A DNA stretch of 64,000 nucleotides from the NCBI RefSeq assembly GCF_016808335.1, contig NC_053149.1, positions 22,624,451 to 22,688,450 on the forward strand, written 5' to 3'. The DNA is from Panicum virgatum. Its lineage: Eukaryota; Streptophyta; Magnoliopsida; Poales; Poaceae. The notes beneath the pieces are model-generated. The model had not been told where the DNA came from and did not search any database. It saw only the letters and a list, made by a program, of their open reading frames with translations. The position numbers were made by a program, and so were the translations under genes. This document shows positions 1 through 9,429 of this stretch, piece by piece (position 1 is the stretch's first letter; every line of letters starts with the position of its first letter).

Positions 1-1
1 A

Positions 2-1237
2 GCTCAAGATAGCAAAAATGAAGAAGAAAGTGGATGCCAAGAAGAAGAATCGGATGAGGAGATGGCTCTTTTTGTCAAGAGATTCAATAGAATGATGAGC
101 AAGAAGAGCTTTGGCAAGAGAGGTCAATCATCAAGAAAAAATCCTTTTGTGGACAAGACTTGCTTTAATTGTGGTGAAGTAGGTCATATCATTGTCAATT
201 GTCCAAACAAGAAAAAGGACAAGAAAAATGATGAAAAGAAGAAGAAGAAGTTCATCAAGAAGAAAAAGAATGGCCAAGCTTATTTTGTTGAATGGGATTC
301 CGATGCAAGCTCCGATGATGATGATGATGATGATGACAAGCCATCCAAGGGAGTTGCCGGGATCGCCATCAAGGAGGCTCCATCACTCTTCTCTACACCA
401 CATTGTCTTATGGCAAAGGGTGGTGCAAAGGTACAACAAGATGATGAACTTGATGAACTTTCATATGATGATCTTGTTGAAATGCTTAATGATGCCGATG
501 AATTCATGACAAAAGAAAAGGCTAAGTTGAGGGACTTGAAGTTGAAGTTTACTTCTCTTCAAGATTCCTATGAGGAGCTAAAGACTTCTCATGAGAATCT
601 CAAAGAAACTCATGAGAAGCTTGAGGAAGCTCACAATACCTTGCTTAGTCATGAAAGAAAAGCAACATTGAGCATTGGTGTTAGTTGTGATTTAATTGAT
701 GATAAATCTTGTGGCTCTAGCTCTACTAGTTCTTTGTGCACTAAAATTGATAACTCATCTTGCAATGAATCTCTCATTATGGAAAATGATTTATTAAAAA
801 AAGAGGTTACTTGCTTGACAAATGATTTGAGAAAATGCTATGATAGTAGAGCAAAGTTTAATCATTGTTGGGCAAGCCAAAAGTTCACCTTGAACAAGCA
901 AGGGTTTGGATATATTCCTAAGAAAGGGAAGAAGGCTTTTGTGCAAACCAAAACTACCTTTGTGAAGAGTAGTGGCAAGCCATATTGTGAAAAATGCAAG
1001 AAGGTTGGACATGTTGAGAAGAATTGCACCAACAAGAAAGTCATATCCTTTGATTCAAGTTACATGCTTATGAAAAATTCAAATGGCAATGTTAGTGCAA
1101 AATTTGTTGGGATACCTATAAATGGTGCTAAAAAGAATGCCATTTGGGTGCCAAAAGTCTTGGTCACTAATGTGGTTACTAACGTTCAAGGACCCAAGAA
1201 AGTTTGGGTACCTAAAAAGGTTACTTCCTCTTTGTAG
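2..1237 (+). CDS. gag: Gag (nucleocapsid part), 5' partial, SIRE-A
   Basis: Structural protein that packages element RNA in cytoplasmic virus-like particles. The frame is open from base 2, so the gene runs off the left edge; the Met at 62 is internal. A CX2CX4HX4C zinc knuckle (CFNCGEVGHIIVNC) is encoded near 160-200, followed by a Lys-rich and then an Asp-rich stretch, a predicted coiled coil (about 500-640), and a second knuckle-like CX2CX4HX4C (CEKCKKVGHVEKNC) near 985-1030. It ends at TAG 1235-1237 and the pol frame continues in phase directly after it. Intact across the visible part. Confidence 0.92.
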   Translation, partial: AQDSKNEEESGCQEEESDEEMALFVKRFNRMMSKKSFGKRGQSSRKNPFVDKTCFNCGEVGHIIVNCPNKKKDKKNDEKKKKKFIKKKKNGQAYFVEWDSDASSDDDDDDDDKPSKGVAGIAIKEAPSLFSTPHCLMAKGGAKVQQDDELDELSYDDLVEMLNDADEFMTKEKAKLRDLKLKFTSLQDSYEELKTSHENLKETHEKLEEAHNTLLSHERKATLSIGVSCDLIDDKSCGSSSTSSLCTKIDNSSCNESLIMENDLLKKEVTCLTNDLRKCYDSRAKFNHCWASQKFTLNKQGFGYIPKKGKKAFVQTKTTFVKSSGKPYCEKCKKVGHVEKNCTNKKVISFDSSYMLMKNSNGNVSAKFVGIPINGAKKNAIWVPKVLVTNVVTNVQGPKKVWVPKKVTSSL

Positions 1238-3709
1238 GTGAATTACAAGTCCGGGGGAAGACATTGGGTGCTTGATAGTGGATGCACTCAACACATGACC
1301 GGAGATCAAATGATGTTTTCCTCTCTAGATGAGAATGTTGGTGGCTATAGTGACATTATCTTTGGTGACAATAGCCGGGGCAAAGTCAAAGGAGTTGGTA
1401 CAATTCCTATCTCAAGCAATCATTCTCTCTCAAATGTATTGTTAGTTGATTCTCTCAAGTTTAATCTCTTAGCGGTCACTCAACTTTGTGATTTTGGATA
1501 TAAGTGTAGTTTCACTAAAGATGATGTTGTAGTGACTAGCTTGGATGGAAAAGATCACATCTTTACGGGATTTAGACATGAGGATGTATATCTTGTGGAT
1601 TTTGCTACTAAAGAGGCAAACTTGTCCACTTGCTTATTCACTCAATCATCCTTGGGTTGGTTATGGCATAGAAGGCTTGGTCATGTTGGCATGAAGCAAC
1701 TCAACCGTCTTTTGAAGCATGATTTAGTAGTTGGCTTGAAGAATGTGAAATTTGATAAAGATAAACTTTGTAGTGCATGTCAAGCCGGAAAGCAAGTTGC
1801 AAATACTCATCCCACTAAGAGTGTCATGTCAACTGAGAGACCATTGGAATTATTGCATATGGATTTATTTGGTCCTACAACTTATAGAAGTATTGGTGGA
1901 AATTGCTATTGTCTTATGGTAGTGGATGATTACTCAAGATACACATGGGTTTTCTTTCTTCATGACAAGGCCGATACATATGACACATTCAAGAAATTCT
2001 TTACAAGGGCCGAAAATGAATTTGAGCTCAAAGTGAAGAAAGTGAGGAGTGACAATGGAAGTGAGTTTAGAAACACAAGAGTTGAGGAATGGTGTGATGA
2101 GAAAGGAATCAAGCATGAATTCTCAACCAAGTACACTCCAGAACAAAATGGTCTTGTTGAGAGGAAAAATAGAACCTTGATTGATATGGCAAGATCAATG
2201 CTCTCCGAGTATAATGTTTCGGATAGTTTTTGGGCCGAAGCAATCAACACGGCTTGTCATGCCTCAAATAGATTGTATTGCCATAGATTTCATAACAAGA
2301 CCCCATATGAGTTGCTCATTGGAAGGAAGCCAAATATATCATATTTTAGAGTGTTTGGTTGCAAATGCTATATTCTCAAGAAGGGAACTCGGTTATCAAA
2401 GTTTCAAAGCAAATGTGATGAGGGTTTTCTTCTTGGATATTCATCTAGTAGCAAGGCTTATCGGGTCTACAACAAAACACATGGCATTGTTGAAGAAGCA
2501 TATGATGTTGAGTTTGATGAAACCAATGGGTCTCACAATGAACAAGAAAATCTTGATGATGTGAGAAGTGATGGTTTGAGAAATGCAATGAAAAATATGT
2601 CAATTGGTGATGTTAGACCAAGAGAAGAAGATGAAGATGAAGTTGGTCCTTCTATCTCTATTAGAGTTAATCCTTCAACTTCTATCTCAAATGATCAAGC
2701 ACAACAAAATATACAAGATTCAAGTAATGATGATTCTCAAGTACAAAATCAAGTTGGTTCATCTAGTGCACCTTCTTCATCAACTCAAGAACCCATTATT
2801 CCTCAAAGAATTCATCATGTTCTTGCAAAGGATCATCCGGTGGATCAAATCATGGGTGATATTAGTAAGGGTGTCCAAACTCGATCTCGCATTGCTTCAT
2901 TTTGTGAACATTATTCTTTTGTATCTTTTCTTGAACCTAACCGTGTAGATGAAGCATTGAGAGATCCGGATTGGGTGAATGCTATGCATGAAGAATTAAA
3001 TAATTTCACCCGGAATCAAGTTTGGGATTTAGTTGAGAGGCCCAAGAATTATAATGTTATTGGCACTAAATGGGTCTTTAGAAACAAGCAAAATGAAGAT
3101 GGAATGGTTGTGAGGAACAAGGCAAGATTGGTCGCTCAAGGCTTCACTCAAGTCGAAGGTTTGGATTTCGGTGAAACTTTTGCTCCCGTTGCTAGATTAG
3201 AAGCTATTAGAATTTTATTAGCTTATGCTTGCTCTCACAACATTAAACTTTTTCAAATGGATGTGAAAAGTGCTTTCTTGAATGGCAAAATTAGTGAACT
3301 TATTTTTGTTGAGCAACCTCCCGGTTTTGAAGATCCCAAGAAGCCAAATCATGTATACAAGCTCTCTAAAGCTCTTTATGGTCTTAAGCAAGCTCCACGA
3401 GCTTGGTATGAAAGATTGAGGGATTTTCTTATCTCTAAGGGCTTCAAAATTGGTAAGGTTGATACTACCTTGTTCACTAAAGATATTGGTAAAGACTTGT
3501 TTGTTTGTCAAATTTACGTCGATGATATTATCTTTGGTTCAACTAACCCAAGTTTTTGTGAGGAATTTGGTGAAATGATGTCTAGGGAATTTGAGATGTC
3601 CATGATTGGTGAATTGAGTTTCTTTCTTGGACTTCAAATCAAGCAACTCAAGGAAGGCACCTTTGTGTGTCAATCAAAATATGTGAAGGATATCTTGAAG
3701 AAATTTTGA
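1238..3709 (+). CDS. pol: Pol: protease, integrase and reverse transcriptase, SIRE-A
   Basis: In phase with gag but separated by one TAG, with no ATG nearby, so it is presumably made as a Gag-Pol fusion. Domains in order: aspartic protease with DSGCTQHMTG near residue 10; integrase zinc finger (WHRRLGH then CSAC); integrase core with D in HMDLFGP, D in RSDNGSEF and E in LVERKNR, spaced D-X35-E; reverse transcriptase from about residue 590 with TKWVF, QMDVKSAFLNG and the YVDDIIFG active site. A TGA at 3707-3709 cuts the frame before RNase H; the frame continues open on the other side. All visible catalytic residues are kept, so this copy is young or only lightly damaged. Confidence 0.93.
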   Translation: MNYKSGGRHWVLDSGCTQHMTGDQMMFSSLDENVGGYSDIIFGDNSRGKVKGVGTIPISSNHSLSNVLLVDSLKFNLLAVTQLCDFGYKCSFTKDDVVVTSLDGKDHIFTGFRHEDVYLVDFATKEANLSTCLFTQSSLGWLWHRRLGHVGMKQLNRLLKHDLVVGLKNVKFDKDKLCSACQAGKQVANTHPTKSVMSTERPLELLHMDLFGPTTYRSIGGNCYCLMVVDDYSRYTWVFFLHDKADTYDTFKKFFTRAENEFELKVKKVRSDNGSEFRNTRVEEWCDEKGIKHEFSTKYTPEQNGLVERKNRTLIDMARSMLSEYNVSDSFWAEAINTACHASNRLYCHRFHNKTPYELLIGRKPNISYFRVFGCKCYILKKGTRLSKFQSKCDEGFLLGYSSSSKAYRVYNKTHGIVEEAYDVEFDETNGSHNEQENLDDVRSDGLRNAMKNMSIGDVRPREEDEDEVGPSISIRVNPSTSISNDQAQQNIQDSSNDDSQVQNQVGSSSAPSSSTQEPIIPQRIHHVLAKDHPVDQIMGDISKGVQTRSRIASFCEHYSFVSFLEPNRVDEALRDPDWVNAMHEELNNFTRNQVWDLVERPKNYNVIGTKWVFRNKQNEDGMVVRNKARLVAQGFTQVEGLDFGETFAPVARLEAIRILLAYACSHNIKLFQMDVKSAFLNGKISELIFVEQPPGFEDPKKPNHVYKLSKALYGLKQAPRAWYERLRDFLISKGFKIGKVDTTLFTKDIGKDLFVCQIYVDDIIFGSTNPSFCEEFGEMMSREFEMSMIGELSFFLGLQIKQLKEGTFVCQSKYVKDILKKF

Positions 3710-4468
3710 ATGGAAGATGCAAAACCAATCAAGACTCCTATGGCCACAAATGGGCATCTCGACCTAGATGAGGGAGGTAACCCGGTTGACCAAAAGCTTT
3801 ACCGTTCTATGATTGGTAGTTTGCTTTATTTGACCGCATCTAGGCCCGACATCATGTTTAGTGTTTGCATGTGTGCACGATTTCAAGCCGCACCTAGAGA
3901 ATGTCATTTGACCGCCGTCAAGAGGATCTTGAGATACTTGAAATATTCTCCTAATATTGGCTTATGGTATCCCAAGGGTGCTCATTTTGATTTGGTTGGA
4001 TTCTCGGATTCGGATTATGCGGGGTGCAAGGTTGATAGGAAGAGCACTTCCGGTGGTTGTCAATTTCTTGGAAGATATCTTGTATCATGGTCATCAAAGA
4101 AGCAAAATTCCGTGGCTCTTTCAACCGCCGAAGCGGAATATATCTCGGCCGGAAGTTGTTGTGCTCAATTATTATGGATGAAGCAAACTCTTCTAGATTA
4201 TGGTGTGAAATTTGATGAAATTCTCTTGTTGTGTGATAATGAAAGTGCCGTGAAGATTGCCTCTAATCCGGTTCAACATTCAAGAACCAAGCATATTGAT
4301 ATCCGCCATCATTTTCTTAGAGATCATGTGAACAAGGGTGATATCAAGATTGATGGTATTGGCACGGATGATCAATTAGCCGATATCTTTACCAAGCCTT
4401 TGGATGAATCTCGGTTTTGCAAGTTGAGAAATGAGTTAAATATCATTGACTTCTCAAATGTGGCTTGA
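3710..4468 (+). CDS. pol: Pol C-terminus: copia RNase H, separated by one nonsense codon, SIRE-A
   Basis: Degrades the RNA strand of the RNA:DNA hybrid during reverse transcription. It continues the upstream pol frame after the TGA at 3707. Visible motifs are the RT connection (RSMIGSLLYLTASRPDI), then RNase H residues D in GFSDSDYAG, E in STAEAEY, D in LCDNESAV and D in RTKHIDIRHHF, and the lineage-typical DQLADIFTKPL near the end. It stops at TGA 4466-4468. The single upstream stop makes the whole pol non-functional unless read through. Confidence 0.9.
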   Translation: MEDAKPIKTPMATNGHLDLDEGGNPVDQKLYRSMIGSLLYLTASRPDIMFSVCMCARFQAAPRECHLTAVKRILRYLKYSPNIGLWYPKGAHFDLVGFSDSDYAGCKVDRKSTSGGCQFLGRYLVSWSSKKQNSVALSTAEAEYISAGSCCAQLLWMKQTLLDYGVKFDEILLLCDNESAVKIASNPVQHSRTKHIDIRHHFLRDHVNKGDIKIDGIGTDDQLADIFTKPLDESRFCKLRNELNIIDFSNVA

Positions 4469-4732
4469 AAACTAGCACATGTGGCATATGGTTCTTTCAT
4501 GCACTTCTTGTTTCATTTTTATGAATTTTAGAGGTATTTTTGAGCCATTTATGAGTTTTCATGATTCTACTCGATTTATTTTTGAATTCTTGTTGAAATT
4601 TGCTCATATAAGTCGTTTGAAGGTTTTCATGCAATATTTGAGATTTTTGGATTTTTATATGAGCAATGATCCCAAATTGGAGTTGGAATTGAGAAAATTG
4701 GCAGAATTCAGACTTGTCAGATTTTTGGTAGC
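4469..4732 (+). other. Non-coding spacer after pol, SIRE-A
   Basis: AT-rich sequence between the RNase H stop and the first palindrome. A short open frame (4479-4751) has no recognisable domain and I do not consider it a gene. Confidence 0.5.
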
Positions 4733-4949
4733 GCGGACGGTCCGCGGGTAATGGGCGGACAGTCCGCCGTTAATTGGACTTGTTCACCAGAGGCTCTGCA
4801 GAGAAGTTGTCAACCGCAGAAATTCATTGCGGACAGTCTGCCAAAGGACCGCGGACGGTCCGCGCATGTTGGGCAGAGGAAGTTCAGTCAGTTGCAGTGT
4901 AAAAATTTCAAAGGCGGACGGTCCGCCAAAGGACCGCGGACAGTCCGCG
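4733..4949 (+). repeat. Paired-palindrome array A (internal), SIRE-A
   Basis: Six copies of a 13-bp interrupted palindrome, GCGGAC[A/G]GTCCGC, start at 4733, 4755, 4829 (one mismatch), 4851, 4914 and 4936. They form three pairs, and the two members of each pair are exactly 22 bp apart. Pair starts are 96 and 85 bp apart. The same pairs fill the U3 part of the LTR. A lone variant is at about 5103-5115. Confidence 0.92.
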
Positions 4950-5151
4950 ACTGGACAGAATTGTGGGGTCGGCCAGACTTGACTTATATTGGGTGTCCCC
5001 CTCACCTCCCCCACCAAACCGAACACATACTCCAAAAGTGTCTCTCTCTTTCTCTCTCAAGTACGTGGGGAAGACGACAAGGTCAAGCCCTTTTGGAGTG
5101 GTTCCCGGACGGTCCGAGCACATCCCCGGACTCTTCTCAAGATAGTGCATC
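4950..5151 (+). promoter_or_regulatory. Putative internal promoter of the extra ORF, SIRE-A
   Basis: A TATA-like CTTATATTGG lies at 4983-4992, 34 bp after the last palindrome of array A. It is followed by a C-rich stretch and a CT-rich leader (about 5040-5060) before an ATG at 5152. In the LTR of the same element the last palindrome is about 43 bp from the TATA box, so the arrangement is copied. The TATA match is imperfect and no transcript data are available; this is an inference from layout. Confidence 0.45.
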
Positions 5152-7184
5152 ATGTCCTCGCGGTATTTCAATGAATCCCTAACTCTTGTTCTTGGATTTC
5201 TTTATTGGAAAGAGTTAGGGTTAGATGCTCCGATCTATTTTTTGGCCATGGATTCTTGAAAATACTTGGGGGATCTTATTCCTAGTGATGAGGAGATGCT
5301 ATAGTTTAATTTTGGTTGGTGGATTTGAATCAAAACTCAAAATGTGGATGAATCAAAGATGAGGGCGATTTTGTGTTCCTGCGCAGAACAGATGGGTCGC
5401 GGACAGTCCGCCTGCTGGACGCGGACGGTCCGCCGTGGTAGTTCATGAACCGCGGACGGTCCGCATTCAGAAGTGCGGACGGTCCGCTAGTATCAGATTT
5501 TTCAGATCAGTGCTGAATTGAGTTATATCATTAAGGACTCATTCTATTGCTTTAGTAATTGTTCTTATGGTTAAATCTTGATCTCAGGCCACCCCGGAAG
5601 ATCATCAAGGTGGCTTCTAAAATCAAGAAGGCTATGTCTTCCAAAAGACAAAGAGACAGTGATGACTCGGATGATGTGGACTATGCTCCAAATGTCAGTG
5701 AGATGGCTGCAGCTTCTTCAGTAGGAGATGCAGGTGATGAGTCTTCAGAGGAAGAGACTGAAGGGGTTGATGATGATATTACAGATTTAATGGGGCTAGA
5801 TCTACCTAGCCGTCAGTGGACTGCAGAGAGCTATGCCAATGCAAGAGCAGTGGATCAATTCAGCTTACCTCGTGACACCAACATTCTTTTCTTCAAAACC
5901 GAGGTACAAAAAGATGTTTACTTTGGTCATCTAGTTAAGAAAAATGTATTCAAACATCAGACCATTGACATAGGCTACATGAGACAACAACAAGTCATGA
6001 CTGATCTAGTAGATAGATTTCAGCAAATGGGGTTAGCTAATTTTCTGCAGCATAGGTGTGATTGGAATGAAACTGTGATACGCCAGTTCTATGCCACCCT
6101 AGAGATCAATATGGTTGAGGAAACATTTAGGTGGACAACTGGCAAAAGAACCTATGGTGCTACATTTGCACAGTTTGCTGAGGCAAATGAATTGGATTAT
6201 AATCTCATCACTAGTGAGCAAAGTATGAATATTGTGTTAGAAAACCCTCTAGATGAGAATGACTATCCCATGTTCTATGAGCCTGCACATCTTGGAATTG
6301 CTAGAACTTTTGGGGGCACTCAGGGTCTGAGGCATCATCCTGCAGTGATCAATAAGATTGCTAGAGTCACATTCATGCCTAAGAGTGGCAACAAGGACAA
6401 GATTAGAGGACACTATTGGAATGTGATATCTCATGTCATGAATGGAAATAGAATCAATGTCATTGCTCTTATCATGGATCAGCTTGCAGACTTGAGGCTT
6501 AACATGGAGATGAACTTGTACTTTGCTCCATACATTATGTCCATCATCAAGGTTAAGACTAGCTTCAGAGGGTTATGTGAAAGCAAGCACACTCCTTTCA
6601 GGCCATTCAAGAATGACAATGCTTTTCTCTTGAGGCCTTTGACTCCCTTCCCTGGAGATGATATGGATGACGAAGCACAGGGGCAAGATGATAGTGATGA
6701 TGATGCTCATATGGGAGCAGCTGCAGCTCAGCATGCCATGCCACCACCGCATCCTCCAGCACAGCAGCAGTGGGCTCCTCCAGCTGGCTACTTTGATCCA
6801 TACTTTGCATCCATGCAGGAGAGCATGTCCTCTCAGATTGCGGGGTTGGCTAGTCAGATGCAGAATCAGATGAACCTCAACTTTCAGAACATGCAGCAGC
6901 AAATGTTCCAGCCTATGATGGCTCAGATGCAGGGGTTTCATGAGAGTTTACACTCGGATATAGCAGCTCTTGACTCACGTTTTGAGGATTTGCCCTCTTC
7001 TGAGCAGTTTGAGCAGCTTGAGCAGAGACAGGAGCAGCTAGAGCAGCGCTTTGATGTCTTCAGCACAGCTTTCACAGGGTTTACTGACCACTTCTACTCA
7101 GTGTTTCCAGCTCCAGTGCCGCCTCCAGAGTTCTATCCGCACCAGCCGTTCTACCCACCGCCACCTCCTCCACCAGCCGTTTGA
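5152..7184 (+). CDS. Extra 3' ORF of SIRE-A (env-position, plant transposon-protein type), probably spliced
   Basis: The main frame is open from about 5559 to TGA 7182-7184, with an in-frame ATG at 5634. A better start is ATG 5152: removing 5163-5587 (CG/GTATTT donor, ATCTCAG/GCC acceptor) joins its codons in frame to the main ORF, giving a protein of about 537 residues. The N-terminus is basic (MSSRPPRKIIKVASK, then SSKRQR) and then acidic, resembling a nuclear localisation signal. Next comes a globular region (about 60-330), a Gln/Met-rich coiled-coil region (about 410-500) and a Pro-rich tail. I see no signal peptide or convincing membrane segment, so an envelope role is not supported. The globular part looks distantly like the ATHILA ORF1-type protein at 45120-46555. 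Function unknown. Confidence 0.72.
5163..5587 (+). other. Putative intron holding paired-palindrome array B
   Basis: Bounded by GT (GTATTT) and a pyrimidine-containing AG (ATCTCAG); removal keeps the frame. It contains four exact copies of GCGGAC[A/G]GTCCGC at 5399, 5421, 5452 and 5475, i.e. two pairs spaced 22 and 23 bp. The donor is weaker than the plant consensus, so the intron needs RNA support. Confidence 0.5.
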
Positions 7185-7768
7185 CCTTCTTGGCAATTGA
7201 TGCCAAAGGGGGAGAAGGAGCTTTGGAGTGCTTGGATCTAGGGGGAGCTCATGGACTTCTTATGGAGATCATTCGTTTTCAGCTTCCGCTTGCCTCACAT
7301 GTCTTATTTGTGTCTTTCATGAACTCTATTTGAGACTTGTGTTTGGATTTGAACCTTGGTTTGTAATGTGTGATGAACTATGTTAGTTTGTGCTACTCTT
7401 ATCTATTTATGTTCATCTTGTGGTTGTGAGGTTGTGCTAACCATGCTAAACTTTCATATCATATATCTATTGTATCTTGTATGCCTCGATTTCCACTTGT
7501 AGGGAAAACTCTGTCAAAATTCTCAAATATATATATATGTGCTCTTGGTATTCATGAAAATTTATATGCACATATCAAGGGGGAGTTCTCTCTACTCATC
7601 GAACTTGGTGAATTTATTCATACCATATTCTGAAATTTTCAAGAAAATGAGTAAGTTCTTCCAAAGTTCAATTCCAAGTCCACCTTATGCCTAGTGTATA
7701 AAGTTGACTTGAAAACTTTTATCACTCCAAAATTTAGTGTTGTCATCAATTACCAAAAAGGGGGAGAT
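7185..7768 (+). other. 3' non-coding region and polypurine tract, SIRE-A
   Basis: The plus-strand primer tract (AAAAAGGGGGAGA, 7755-7767) directly precedes the LTR. Two further AAGGGGGAG-like tracts occur at about 7204-7216 and 7576-7585 and could be secondary primer sites. A short (TA)n tract is at 7530-7541. No gene seen. Confidence 0.8.
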
Positions 7769-8162
7769 TGAAAGCATCTAGGCCCCTAATTCGAGTTTTG
7801 GTAATTAATGACAACGGTTTGTGGATTAACGATTTCATTTGAGAAGATGAGTATAGGTTGATTCACGGATCAAAGACATTTGGTTGTGAACGTATGGAGT
7901 TTTGGAGATGATGAGCAAAGCTCGGGCTCAAGGCAAAGGTATAAAATAGGGCTTTTACATTTTACCGGTCACAAGGCGTTTAGTGGATGAAAAGTGACCG
8001 GATTTGTTGGATAGTTAGCCGTACTATCAAGAGGGGTTGTGTACTCATGCTTGACGGGTCTTTAGTGCCATTTTGCTCAAAATGTCTAGTTGCATGCATG
8101 AGGGCTAACGGCGTTTTGAAAAGATTTGAAATAGACTAAGTTCGAGAGCTCACTGAGTAACG

Positions 8163-8657
8163 GCGGACAGTCCGCACCTGAGGGGCGAACAGTCCGCGAT
8201 CGTTCCAGAGAGCTTGCAGAGGCTCTGGTAGGCTGGCGGACAGTCCGGCCCAGGTGGGCGGACGGTCCGCTACTGTATTTCTTTTTTTACCAGAAAGGGT
8301 GTCTCTCTGGTGTGGGCTTCAAAGTTGAACGGCGGACAGTCCGGCCATGGGGCGCGGACGGTCCGCCGGCTAATTTCAAATTTGTACCAGAGACGTTGTT
8401 TCTCTGGTTTGGGCTGAAAAGTTAAACTGCGGATGGTCCGCTCCTGAGGCGCGGACGGTCCGCAGGCTAATCTCAAAGTTGTTCCAGAGACGATGTTAGT
8501 CTCTGGTGGGTTGGAACTCTTAACTGCGGACGGTCCGCCACTGGGGCGCGGACGGTCCGCCAGGGCTTAACGGCTAGTTCTGACATGCATTAAATGCACT
8601 CTGACTCACTGGTTTATAACGGCGGACAGTCCGGTTTTTGAACCGCGGACGGTCCGC
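8163..8657 (+). repeat. Paired-palindrome array C in U3, about 97-bp tandem unit, SIRE-A
   Basis: Twelve copies, seven of them exact, of GCGGAC[A/G]GTCCGC form six pairs starting at 8163, 8236, 8332, 8429, 8526 and 8622. Within pairs the pitch is 22 bp (23 in the last). Pair starts are 73, 96, 97, 97 and 96 bp apart, so this is a tandem repeat of about 97 bp. Several units also carry a CCAGAG...CTCTGG inverted repeat (for example 8389-8404 and 8483-8500). Confidence 0.93.
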
Positions 8658-8699
8658 GACTTCGCAGAAAAGAGTGTAACGGCTAGTTTTTGGAGGGAT

Positions 8700-8732
8700 G
8701 TCTATATATACCCAATGCCCGGCCATTGGGTG
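8700..8732 (+). promoter_or_regulatory. LTR TATA box and start-site hairpin, SIRE-A
   Basis: TATA box TCTATATATACC, 43 bp after the last palindrome. It is directly followed by an inverted repeat CCCAATG-N6-CATTGGG at 8711-8730, where transcription would be expected to begin. Confidence 0.75.
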
Positions 8733-9429
8733 ACTCTCTTGGCCATTTGGATTGCATTCTTGACACATTAGAGCTAAGGCATCCCTCTCTCACACACACT
8801 TGCTTAGAGATTGCATTTTTAAGAGTGTGAGAGCTTCCTAGTGCATTGCATCAAGAGTTTGAGCTTTGTGGCATTAGGGAAACTTCAAGCAAGCGTCATC
8901 AACTTGTTACTCTTGGGAGTTGCCGCTCCCTAGACGGCTTGGAGAAGTGGATTTCGTGGAGCACCTCCAAGGAGATTGTTGAGGAGCCCCGATTTCGGTT
9001 GTGAGAGGTCTTGTGCTCACCTCACCAGAGTGGTGAAGAGCAACTCTAGTGGAATCGAGGTGTGGAGCGGTTCCTTGATTCAAGCCGGCTCAAGATCAAG
9101 AGGTTCTTGATAGAGGAGCGGTTGATTCTTGGAATCCACCTCAACGTGGATTAGGGGTGACCGGCAAGTCATCGACACCACGGGATATATTCTTGTGTCA
9201 AGCTCGGTTACTACTCTTGCTCTCTTTTATTCTTGTCTTTACTTTGAGCAATTTACTTTACTAGAGCTTGTTTTGTGTCTTGTCACCCTAGGTTGCAAAC
9301 CCATCTAGAGATAGTAATAGCATGACATAGGGCTTTCTTTTGTTACTAATTAAATTTCTCTAGTGTTATTGGTTTTAGATTTTAAACCGCCTATTCACCC
9401 CCCCTCTAGTCGGTGTTCTTGCTCCTACA

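Larger units (their letters stand above)
1..9429 (+). mobile_element. SIRE-A: Ty1/copia retrotransposon (SIRE/Maximus type), 5' end outside window
   Basis: Gag with two zinc knuckles is followed by protease, integrase, reverse transcriptase and RNase H, which is the copia order with integrase before RT. An extra ORF of about 0.5 kb codons follows RNase H, then a polypurine tract and an LTR beginning TGAAAGCATCTAGG. The extra ORF and gag size fit the SIRE/Maximus lineage. The 5' LTR and primer site lie left of the window. The right end abuts the - strand copia-B at its gag-pol spacer, so SIRE-A most likely inserted into copia-B. The lineage is recognised from family knowledge; exact family is not named. 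Confidence 0.93.
7769..9429 (+). repeat. 3' LTR of SIRE-A (1661 bp)
   Basis: Begins TGAAAGCATC right after the polypurine tract and ends TCCTACA. The interior has a U3 rich in paired palindromes (8163-8657), a TATA box (8700-8712) and an R-U5 of about 700 bp. The only LTR of this element in the window, so no age estimate is possible. If SIRE-A inserted into copia-B, the 5-bp target duplicate should be cttgc (9430-9434). Confidence 0.88.

Noticed and set aside
192..509. 105-aa Met/Lys-rich frame overlapping gag
   Set aside because: Out-of-frame shadow of the gag Lys/Asp-rich region.
4479..5182. Frames of 90 and 143 aa after pol
   Set aside because: No domain; they run through palindromes and a leader. 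Only the ATG at 5152 is considered, for the spliced model.
5559..7184. Envelope glycoprotein interpretation of the extra ORF
   Set aside because: No signal peptide, no convincing membrane helix, and a basic-acidic N-terminus; position after pol alone does not justify the env label.
8163..8657. CRISPR array
   Set aside because: Regular short palindromic repeats superficially resemble one, but this is plant nuclear LTR DNA, repeats are 13 bp paired at 22 bp, and no cas genes exist.
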